Shown: positions 53,101 through 61,432 of the stretch, one piece after another
Position numbering within the stretch: position 1 is the first letter of the stretch
How the letters are laid out: every line of letters begins with the position of its first letter
NCBI GenBank assembly: GCA_947172415.1
Contig: OX359198.1
Span: forward strand, 651,401 to 715,400
Length of the DNA stretch: 64,000 nt
DNA from: Chondrosia reniformis
Lineage: Eukaryota > Porifera > Demospongiae > Chondrillida > Chondrillidae
Direction: 5' to 3'
Notes under the pieces: generated by a model
Told to the model about the DNA's origin: nothing
Databases searched by the model: none
What the model saw: the letters and a program-made list of their open reading frames with translations, nothing else
Translations under genes and position numbers: made by a program

Positions 53101-53716
53101 CTTTGCAGTTTTCACTCTCTATTTCATAACAGTTTTCTTTCTCATTCAAATAGTACTTAATCCTTTTCGAAAAAGATGGCTGCAAAACAAATCTAATCCA
53201 AGACAAATATCGTCCTCCAAAGAAGAAACTATTAGCAAATGGCCATGGAGAAAAAATGTCAAATTACTTTTGAAATGGCTGGTATCCCCACTGGTGTACG
53301 ATAGTATTAGTGTATTAAATATTCTCTTTTTGAGTTCAATTGTTGCTAGAAATACGGACAATAATACAAACAAATATGCTTCATGTTTGTCTATTTCAGT
53401 TATGTTGCTGCAGGCTGTCTATGGAACAGTGCATCATGGCTACTTGTACTTTCCCATTCCAAAATGGATCAAATTGAAATGGGAACAACTGAAACAAAGA
53501 TTTCCAAAAGGACAGGCACGAAAAGTTAAGAGTGTACTTAGTGAACATGGTGATTCTTTATTGAACTTTCAGTATAGAGAAATGCAAAATGTTACGTTTA
53601 ATCTTCCTGTCAACCCTGAAGAAAATGTCACAGTTAGAGAGAGAGAGACTGAATCCCAAGAGGTACGACCACAAGAAGATCACTCTCTGCCACTTCTTGA
53701 GACTGCCCAGAATTGA
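50165..53716 (+). CDS. Intronless 1183-aa receptor: beta-helix ectodomain, Cys-rich stalk and multi-TM domain (sponge-expanded family)
   Basis: A signal peptide (NTFSVFIFVSCLLPTYI) precedes about 480 residues of N-glycosylation-rich right-handed beta-helix-like sequence (IINTTNVILVC, NSKNITLKGLIFIDSS, ALNVSGVILSNCMIKG). A Cys-rich stalk follows with CPVGFKPKDSRF..CIC, CPSYFCNH and IGFLCSECPEGYSTVLGGFQCKQC. From about aa 720 there are at least seven hydrophobic helices; family signatures include GRFNGIIFYANIV, VWLQFCFPFYLILLVVF, VPVLATLMILTYTNL and GRHLILGIFAL. A cytosolic tail ends EDHSLPLLETAQN. I recognise this ectodomain-plus-FYANI architecture from large uncharacterised families in sponges. 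It presumably senses extracellular ligands; signalling mode unknown. No breaks seen. Confidence 0.8.
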   Translation: MKLSLASQNTFSVFIFVSCLLPTYIISNGQHYHEFEVVSSSAKDCQNITESNTLDNYLEKNNSIFSTPNSMWIFQNGSHKSSNGISIINTTNVILVCRSEECEIITDKEITLKNSKNITLKGLIFIDSSTKFENFTKITITRVQELHLKQLTILEFILHISIPLGYYEIENCTFDRSHLYMYFNPQTLQKEVASKRGHIRFSRIILRGVDISIAYFYSTSDYNGTAHRRGPIATIQESDFINSYILITNYTKLHNISNYDFQRPAVLFINCSFKMIADNTYPLSNYLIKALNVSGVILSNCMIKGSISGAIKLFYSNILIRGKTVIKRNENTWNSGLGYINLFNSKLFLEDASSLEIIDNKSYLGSILFLPINVFSYYKNIYYDYTQCAAGRRKQCDRSCFFQAIDQNGVLLREKDIPFFNGSIIMDNNTAEDGGNQIYNGQLKDCTLYTQEGHVTTNMTLLKQFVRLPSFSPKDVSSLPYYICLCEKDRVEKSDLHDQHCGKESNLTLYQGEMLKIIVALVGDFGQFIGNTKISVGEDSERKAVEPHCTEIYSTGPLSASDERAINLKYAVMELGICDNEDLYLNHVVHVKILPCPVGFKPKDSRFANSTCICNDILNMNNYQCSIQQDQAFFKLTIDTTKSVSQHWLGVEGTHILKFSNNCPSYFCNHRLSDKGVSLSSLLNASNEQCNSDTNRIGFLCSECPEGYSTVLGGFQCKQCDTSWYLLSIFFILSGPTLILSLFLFNATVVQGRFNGIIFYANIVYFYDDFLQDYAIEPFYAFYSTLNLVSGKGACFYKSMKEFDKVWLQFCFPFYLILLVVFIIFGANKLNLRIFKMNFITKRAVPVLATLMILTYTNLVACIWKAFRFTTVFIIDGQTNSLDKHYVWYLQPTLLYLQGRHLILGIFALVITLIYVVPLTVVILFGEIIRRRCIRSMWFSHFLDTFHGCYRWPLGFWLGVRLLIRGLLIIPQSFLLQQHFAVFTLYFITVFFLIQIVLNPFRKRWLQNKSNPRQISSSKEETISKWPWRKNVKLLLKWLVSPLVYDSISVLNILFLSSIVARNTDNNTNKYASCLSISVMLLQAVYGTVHHGYLYFPIPKWIKLKWEQLKQRFPKGQARKVKSVLSEHGDSLLNFQYREMQNVTFNLPVNPEENVTVRERETESQEVRPQEDHSLPLLETAQN

Positions 53717-54917
53717 ATGCCTTGGACCACATTAAGGACAATTAATTTACAGTAAATTAATGTAGCACACATTCATACTATCACATACACTAAGTTCAAT
53801 GAATATATAAACACAGTTACAGGCCTGTTAAACAGTTTGAACACAGCTACATAATATATGTATATATTAATAAACTAACAAATTATTGTATTTTTTCTAA
53901 AGTGTGCAATTGCTTGTACTAAGGCTATATTTATATAAGATTTGAAGCACCAAGTCTCAGCTTCATGCATTTATATATCTCTCGATTGGGTAGATCAAGT
54001 TACCTATATACGTACACAATTAAATGTGCATGTATACCTGAAATTAAGCATGTAGAGTGTTAATTAATTTACTCTACGTATATATCTCTCATTATACATT
54101 ACCTTCTAAATCTATTGAACTAGTCTAATAAAAATCCTTAATGTCACAATAAAATTTCTATATAAAAACTCCTTAAACATGCTTTATAGATGCTGGCACA
54201 AAGTTTTAGCTTCATATTTTCATTTGATAGAGTTACATCTCTCAATGTATATTGAATTCATGCAATCGAGGTGACTTGGAATTACACCTATATATGTAGC
54301 TCTCAAAAGCCTCCTGGTGCTTAATCCACTTTTTGGCTTAAGCACCAGCTAATCATACATCTGTAGGTTTAGTGGTTGCAGACCCAAACTGTTCCCATTT
54401 GCTTTCCGGTGCTTAAAGTACACTGAATGTTAAGCATCGTCTACTTGTACATGTGGATGAAGAATGGGAGCAGCATATAGGATATAATTATGGAAAATTG
54501 TATGCATATGAATTCACGGTCTTATTTTAAAGCCAAAAATACGGACTATATTCTTTATACATGCGAGCGCGTATTAGAGTTTTGTCATTGCATGGCCTAC
54601 GTGCTGCTAAACTTGGCTATGAGTCGCTATGATTAACCAGCGCTTCAAATTAAAAGGAACTGTCTAACATCGATATTTAATGATTCATTCCCTAATGCAG
54701 AGCACATTACCTAGCTCGCCATAAACGATCAAGTACAAGCTAACTGCACCTTCGATCAGGCAAAGCGCCTTCCAAAACCGATGGTTCTTCTTTCTTTTTG
54801 AATGTTTTTATTTAACCTTTTGCATTAGACGACTAATATCTCGAAGCCATCGAAAAACAAACTTGGAAAGCCCGACGACCGTACTAAGGAATACTATACG
54901 GAGAACTGTATAATAAG
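53717..54917. other. Intergenic; one GGTGCTTAA hairpin
   Basis: At about 54308-54352 CCTGGTGCTTAATCCAC, TTTTTGG and CTTAAGCACCAG form a hairpin like the tandem ones at 59140-59490. A 21-base end of the hairpin MITE lies at 54796-54816 (TTGAATGTTTTTATTTAAC). No gene seen. Confidence 0.6.
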
Positions 54918-55080
54918 TATGGCTGGTGCTTAACATTTTATACAATAATAGTGTTATAGTTTATATATTAAGCTGGTGCTTAACATTCGGAGAAATGTAT
55001 AATAACTATAGCTGGTGCTTAACATTTTATACAATAATAGTGTTATAGTTTATATATTAAGCTGGTGCTTAACATACCAC
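54918..55080. repeat. Tandem GCTGGTGCTTAACA repeat
   Basis: Four GCTGGTGCTTAACA blocks alternate with ACAATAATAGTGTTATAGTT and a shorter ATGTATAATAACTATA spacer; the two-block unit is about 89 bases and occurs twice. Confidence 0.85.
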
Positions 55081-55257
55081 TTTTGTATATATACAAGTTA
55101 ATATCTGGTCATTCATAAGAGCACCGGTAGTACAGTGAAGCGAGAAGCAAGCCTACAATACCACCAAATACGCAAAAAGTTGGATCGACAACGAGGGCAA
55201 TCGTTTTTTTCTCTTTTTTCACTTTCATCACACAGAGTTGAGTATAAATAGTCCATT

Positions 55258-55600
55258 TTAACATGACCATTCAGGCCTGCCAGCGTGGAGCCTCGGGTAA
55301 GGGAGTAAGTCCTTACTCGTTGGCTTGGTAGTGTCTAGGTTCCGTAGCTGCCCTGTATCGGTTGGTGCCATGGGGATGTGCTCACCAATTATCGATTTAT
55401 CGATACAACGGAACCCGGGGAGGGATAAGGCCGGTTCTGTCACTCTGTGACTACCAAAGCCGAAACTGCACGAGTTAGGCGTTACCAACGATCCTGGCCC
55501 CAGACGACCAGCGATGGAAGGACGGCTCGCATTGTGGATGGTAAACGTGAACTCCCTGCGTCGAGCAAAATCCAAGTCACACCTCCTCGTGGTGCTCGAC
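55258..55600 (-). repeat. GC-rich dispersed element, copy A
   Basis: Shares GTTACCAACGATCCTGGCC, GTGGATGGTA, ATCGGTTGGTGCCAT and GTGCTCACCAAT in the same order with 60060-60400. It contains a 105-aa minus-strand frame (55258-55575), but the frame is not conserved between the copies, so it is more likely a non-coding repeat. Flanking CACCTCCTCGTGGTG at 55580 also occurs at about 48990. Confidence 0.6.
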
Positions 55601-56297
55601 GGTAACAGCAGTCTCTGCTGGCTAACGTGACTGGTCTTTTTTTCTTCTATCTTTGCTGATTATTGTAAAAGATTTCGAAACCGTTCCAAACGCTGTTTTT
55701 TTCCTTTTTTTTCTTATCGTCAGCATATCGCGATTACTTTGGAACCACCCACTGAGTATCCAGACACACTTGGGACGCGCTTTTTATTTTTTTTTCATAA
55801 CGCTAGAAACTTTGTGTATCGTGACAACGGTGATTCCACATTAATACAATTTGTAGAAGAAGAAGGGAAGTGTGCCCCTCTACCAGTCCACAGCTAAGAG
55901 TGGCAAGCACGCTGATCCGGTGTGACGGGTTGCTTGGCAAGAGAACGACGTGGATAACAAACCTCAACTTCTACTCAGTGTCCTCTGATGGCAGAGCCAG
56001 AGTACGTAGTATATATGGATAATAGTTAAGGTATGTGATGACAGAGTTGTATATACGTAGTATGGATAATAGTTAAGGTATGTGATGGTAGAGTTGTAGT
56101 ACGGACAAAAGTGAACGTGTACAGTATATGTACAACTAAGCTTGTTTCTGTTGAAGGTGGTAAACGCCAGTACTTGGGAAGGTTTGTGGATGCCTATTGA
56201 TCCTTCTTCTGCTGATGAGTTGAAGATGCATTATAAGAAGGAATGGTTCTAGTAGGTTGATCCTGATGGCCTAATTTAGAGGATTGAAAGCTGTGGA

Positions 56298-56858
56298 GTG
56301 ATGGTTAGGCTTGGAGTGAGGGTTAGGCTTGGAGTGATGGTTGGGCTTGGAGTGATGGTTAGGCTTGGAGTGATGGTTAGGCTTGGAGTGATGGTTAGGC
56401 TTGGAGTGATGGTTAGGCTTGGAGTGATGGTTGGGCTTGGAGTGATGGTTGGGCTTGGAGTGATGGTTGGGCTTGGAGTGATGGTTGGGCTTGGAGTGAT
56501 GGTTGGGCTTGGAGTGATGGTTGGGCTTGGAGTGATGGTTGGGCTTGGAGTGATGGTTGGGCTTGGAGTGATGGTTGGGCTTGGAGTGATGGTTGGGCTT
56601 GGAGTGATGGTTGGGCTTGGAGTGATGGTTGGGCTTGGAGTGAGGGTTGGAGTGAGGGTTGGGCTTGGAGTGATGGTTAGGCTTGGAGTGATGGTTGGGC
56701 TTGGAGTGATGGTTAGGCTTGGAGTGATGGTTGGGCTTGGAGTGATGGTTGGGCTTGGAGTGATGGTTGGGCTTGGAGTGATGGTTGGGCTTGGAGTGAG
56801 GGTTGGAGTGATGGTTAGGCTTGGAGTGATGGTTAGGCTTGGAGTGATGGTTGGGCTT
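56298..56858. repeat. 18-bp minisatellite
   Basis: About 31 copies of TGATGGTTGGGCTTGGAG with G/A alternation at two positions. Because 18 is a multiple of 3, it is open in many frames (Thr-Pro-Ser on minus, Val-Gly-Leu on plus); these are not genes. Confidence 0.97.
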
Positions 56859-57149
56859 GGCCTTACATACATGTAATTAATATACATTGTGCTTGGTGGC
56901 ACATTTCTCCACCTGATTTACAGAACAAGCTAAGATTTGAAGATGCGTACGTAAAGGTGTAGCTTATACGTATAAGTAATTCTTAAAACAATGAATGTCC
57001 TTTTGCCAAGGAATATAAATACGTATACATATGATGGATTTCTCATACATCTACGTAATTATAAAAGTGTCTGCATTACTGATGTAACCACATTTCAGGT
57101 GTTGCCAGTTAGAACTCCACTAAATACGTACCTTTTATGAACTGCCTCA

Positions 57150-57350
57150 TAATTAGGTGCCTGGCTAACTAATTAAACAGAGATATGCTATTTACATGCA
57201 AACATACGTATGTATTGTGTACATACATATGTACATACAGCCAACCTTATTAAGTACTACGTACATATGTACATATGTATGTACGTATATATGTACATAT
57301 TGGCAGCTTAATTAAGTAATGATGTACGTATAATGTATATATACTTGTAA
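57150..57350. repeat. (TACATATG)-rich microsatellite region
   Basis: Degenerate palindromic ACATATGTAC/TACGTATA runs. Nothing coding. Confidence 0.7.
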
Positions 57351-57407
57351 GTTTATTAGGATAGTATATACTTGTGTACAGAAATTGATGTGTTTTCTCC
57401 CCTTCAG

Positions 57408-58409
57408 AGGATCCCATGTTCGCGTATGATTTGAACAGTGGTGTGTGTGACATTGCTTGGTCCCACTTTGCCTCAACTGTGTTTGCTGCCTGCACTGCTG
57501 ATGGGAAGGTGTTTGTGTTTGTTCTCAACATTCACAAATATGAACCACTTTGTGTACAACCAAGTAAGTCACATGACATCATTGTATTATAGTATTATGC
57601 ATACATGCCACTGGGCTGATCAGGAGTAATATGTTCCAGTGATTATTTACTTATTGGAAAAAAATCATGAAGTGTTAAAAATTCTATCTATACAGTGAGT
57701 CTTGACGGGAGACTGAGATCCTATTAAAATAGCATCCAGTGATCACCTCACAGCTATCTAAGATCCTGGCCAAGTTAAGACCCTGGTCACTCTACTGGTC
57801 TGACAAAATACATTCCAGTGATTATTCACTTAGCACCATACATACAAGTGTAATTTAGCATTCACACTACTAACCTATATTATTAATACTATTTGGATGC
57901 TAGATTATTAGACATTTTCTGCATTAGTTCAGTTATCTTATGAATGTCTAATCTAGTGTACTAAATGATAAGTCTTAGACTCCATGTCAAAGTACATTTT
58001 CAGAGTAATATATAGTCAGTGAATAGGGTAGTACCCTTCAAGTATAGAGAGGCAACAAAAAATGGCTGCTATGAATGATCTAAAACAACAGTTTCTATGG
58101 TGGGCATCAATAGGAGGCAAAGGAAAAACTAGAATAGACTGTATTCCCAGACTTACGACTGAGGGAAAACCCATAGATCTTTGTATTCAACAGGTTGCAT
58201 GTTTATGCCTTAAAATTGTATGTACGTATATGTCTGTATGCTCATTGGTGTAAAGGTATGCAAGCTTTCACTATTACATTTCATTTAAATGCAGTCTTTT
58301 ACATGCATGTGTGAGTGTATGTACTACACAATCTTATTATTCTGCCTCTCAGGAGAAAACTTATTCCAGAAAAAGTGAAGTTGCCAAATTGGAGAAGTTG
58401 ATAAACTGA
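57408..58409 (+). pseudogene. Axonemal dynein intermediate chain (DNAI1-like) gene fragment
   Basis: Exon 57408-57563 encodes [37 protein letters not shown] and [11 protein letters not shown], matching the last WD40 blades of DNAI1 (..STVFAAVTTDGK..FDLN..KYEP). A second exon at 58353-58409 gives SEVAKLEKLIN and a stop, like the DNAI1 C-terminus. The phases do not match directly (one base left over), so at least one exon is missing between them. No upstream WD40 exons were found in the window. This suggests a duplicated and truncated copy rather than a working outer-arm dynein subunit; a gene with undetected exons is possible. Confidence 0.55.
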
Positions 58410-59139
58410 ACCATTTTTGGAGAAAGCTGCTTAAACTATAAACACATATGTACATCAGCCTATATAATTTATATGCAAAGGAACTGTATGTCTATTCAGT
58501 ACATGTACAGAATATATATAACATGTGTTGAAGTATATGTACATATAAATAAGTGAATCACTTCAAAATAATAATATTATTATTATGCTGGTCAGCGACC
58601 AAGTCTTATATTGGTTAGGAGAGTATTTAAATGGCAATCAGTGGATTGCCTTCCAGTCATACAAAGAGGGAAAAAGAATTACAGACACGTACAGCTGTTT
58701 CACCCTCCTAGGCTAGTGTTGTGTAGTGTGCTGCCCCCTACTTACTACATGCCCTCCATGTTTGTGTTGGGGTGAGAAAGTATACATATACTAACCTACC
58801 TGCCATCTATGTTTGTGCTGGGGCAAGATGTACAGTAGTAGTATGTATAAACACAGATGGATGGCGCACAAGTGAGGGATAGGTGTGAAAATGTAGTAGA
58901 TTGTTGTTAATCCATGTGGTCTTCAGTTGTAAATACTGCTTTGGGTCATTCCATCTAGCCATAAATGAACTAGCCGACACTGCCTAAACAACTCTACAGG
59001 ATTGCTATGTGGCTGTCATCCAAACTCTACTGAAAATAATGTAGCAATGTCGTAATCTGCTATCTATTTATGAGCAGGCAGTCATTCGAGTCATTGAAAA
59101 TGCAAATCTAGGTGAATTGAAATGACACATTGCAGCTCC
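58410..59139. other. Intergenic, nothing supported
   Basis: A/T-rich DNA with a short duplicated GCCATCTATGTTTGTG/GCCCTCCATGTTTGTG block (58749, 58803). No gene seen. Confidence 0.4.
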
Positions 59140-59490
59140 TATACGCCTCCTGGTGCTTAATCCAATTTTTGGCTTAAGCACCAGCAAGCCTTGTCCTATT
59201 GGAAAATGCAATCAAGGTGACTTGAAACGACACATTGCAGCTCCTATACACCTCCTGGTGCTTAATCTACTTTTTGGCTTAAGCACCGGCAAGCCTTGTA
59301 CTATTGGAAAATGCAATCGAGGTGACTTGGAATTACACCTTCTAGCTCTCAAAAGTCTCCTGGTGCTTAATCCACCTTTTGGCTTAAGCACCGGCAAGCC
59401 TTGTACTATTGAAATATGCAATCGAGGTGACTTGAAATCACACCTTGCAGCTCCTATACACCTCCTAGTGCTTAATCTACTTTTGTATAC
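59100..59490. repeat. Tandem repeat of about 105 bp with GGTGCTTAA hairpins
   Basis: Four units, each with CCTCCTGGTGCTTAATC, TTTTTGGCTTAAGCACC, GCAAGCCTTGT.CTATTG and ATGCAATCGAGGTGACTTG. The GGTGCTTAA / TTAAGCACC pair forms a hairpin in three units. The last unit is truncated and runs straight into the 170-bp satellite. A lone relative is at 54290-54360. Confidence 0.9.
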
Positions 59491-59580
59491 CAGAATTTAA
59501 TGTTCATTGAGGACTGTCACTCCATCAAATGGATAGATATGAAGTTAAAGCTTTGTGTCAGCATTCACAGACATCTAATA

Positions 59581-60660
59581 AAACCGGCCTAGTTGAAATA
59601 TCGATCATAGACATTAATATCGTACAGGCGATAAATATCGGACCTCTCACTATATCTAGTTTTCTGTATCATGAAAAGTCGCTCTCCTCCCTCCACCAAG
59701 ACACATACCGGCTTTTATCCATTTGCCACAGTTTTGAGATGTATTGGAAATACTACGTATGTGTGTAAAATTGCTTGGAACGATTCACTGGTCTGGAATT
59801 AAAGTGGAATAAATTGACGATTTCTCGAAAATAATTGGGATCAGAAAAGTCGTTCTCCTCGGCCCATCAAGACACTTACAGGATTTATTTCGCTTTTCCC
59901 AGTTTTCAGGTGAACCACTAATATTGCCTATGTCTTTAAACTTGCTTGAAACAATTCACTGATCTGGAAATAACGAGAAATGTATTAAAAAAGGTCCCAA
60001 CCACAACCGTTTTCTTTGGACAAAACTTCATATAAATAGAAGCGAAAAACCTTATATAGTAGGCCTACCTGGACACATCTCTATGGTGGTTGCGGTTCCC
60101 ATAGAGGTTGGTAGCGCTTAGACTCTGAAGCTGTCTCCTAATCGGTTGGTGCCATAGAGACGTGCTCACCAATAATCCGGATTTCGGGGGGGTTCCACGT
60201 AATGTGGGATTGGCATCTGATATCTTAGGATTCATATGAGTCGGCCATATCGAGAAGAGCTGGTTCTTCTCACGCAAGTGACACCCAATGCTCAACTCGG
60301 CAGTAATTTGCTTCGGCAGATTCGATAAGTTGAACGTTACCAACGATCCCGGCCTATGAGCGTCGTGGATGGTAGCGTTCGGTATGGTCCAACTTTTTTT
60401 CTTTGGAGTTTCGTTGGCTGTCGATTGACGAAATTTCACTTTAACGAGATCCATATAAAATATATGGATAGATAGTATTTCAATAACAATCAAGTACTAC
60501 ACAGTGCATATCCCTATGTATAAAAAATTGGAAAGTATTCTAGATTTTCAGATATAGTATGGACTTTTGTCTTTATTATATACCTTCTAACGGTCGGCCA
60601 TATATAGTATTACGCAACTTTCTCTAACAAAGCCGTACATTAACTGTAGTTCTGTAACAC
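59581..60660. repeat. Sequence interrupting the satellite, including GC-rich element copy B
   Basis: Splits the satellite monomers at 59580 and 60660. Contains 60060-60440, a copy of the element at 55258-55600 (GTTACCAACGATCCCGGCC, ATCGGTTGGTGCCAT, CGTGCTCACCAAT). Contains CAATCAAGTACTACACAGTGC at 60489, the same end sequence as the foldback element in the synthetase intron. The 142-aa minus-strand frame at 60065-60493 is not shared by copy A and is not called a gene. Confidence 0.6.
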
Positions 60661-60803
60661 TATCAAATAGCGAGATATGAAGCTAAATCTTTGTGTCAGC
60701 ATTCACAGACATCTATAGAACATGTCCAATGTGTTTTTGAAATTTTGGTGAAACTTAAAATTTGCCCTATCTCTCACCATACATTAACTTGGTATACCAG
60801 AAT

Positions 60804-61432
60804 TTAACCCTTTATGCGCGAGATAATTACGTGGGCGTAATAATCACCAGAAGCGATATTTAATTGTCACGAGGACACCATGAGGCAGGAATTAAAATTC
60901 GTCACCTCGATAGGAATGTGGCAACTCTTTATGACGGTAAAACTTTGATGCCGATTTTTAGCCATATTTTGTTGCTCTATTGGCTTCTAAGATGCTCTAA
61001 TTTTCGAGATATTACCTCTTTTAGTGAAGAAAGTAAGCACGGCTATGTTTTCTAAGTTCCTTCGGATAAGAAGCTTTCTCTGACTATCTACGGAAGCAAA
61101 TTCGGTCAGGAAGAGCCCTGGTTATCCTTTTGTAACGGTATATCTTTATGTAGTCTTTTCAAAGCCCTAGAACATTGGAGAAGCGTCGTAGCCTCAAACA
61201 AATTGTTTACCAAACCGTCAAGTGAAGCGTGGTAAGCAGAATAAGGCGCACAAATAAACCTCCGTCTTTAGTCTTGGTATCGCCAACGTTTCGGCTGCAG
61301 TACTTGCGCGTACCTCTGTAGATTGCGCTACAAATAAGCCGCTGTTACCTTGAACGCAAATATGCGTCACTCGCTATTGACCATACCTAATTATTAGACG
61401 CAAATATGCGTCACTCGCGCATAAAGGGTTAA
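60804..61432. mobile_element. Non-autonomous piggyBac-like element (621 bp) inserted in a satellite monomer
   Basis: The ends are TTAA-CCCTTTATGCGCGAG at 60804 and CTCGCGCATAAAGGG-TTAA at 61432, perfect 15-bp terminal inverted repeats flanked by TTAA. The satellite reads CCAGAATTTAA before it and TTAATGTACATTGAGGG after it. Joining them at one TTAA restores the normal monomer CAGAATTTAATGTACATTGA. A subterminal GACGCAAATATGCGTCACTCG is partly duplicated near the right end. No transposase frame is present. Confidence 0.9.

Noticed and set aside
56276..56902. 208-aa Thr-Pro-Ser-Ile repeat frame and its 192-aa antisense partner
   Set aside because: Both are by-products of an 18-bp minisatellite whose length is a multiple of 3; no signal peptide, flanking exon or other gene feature.
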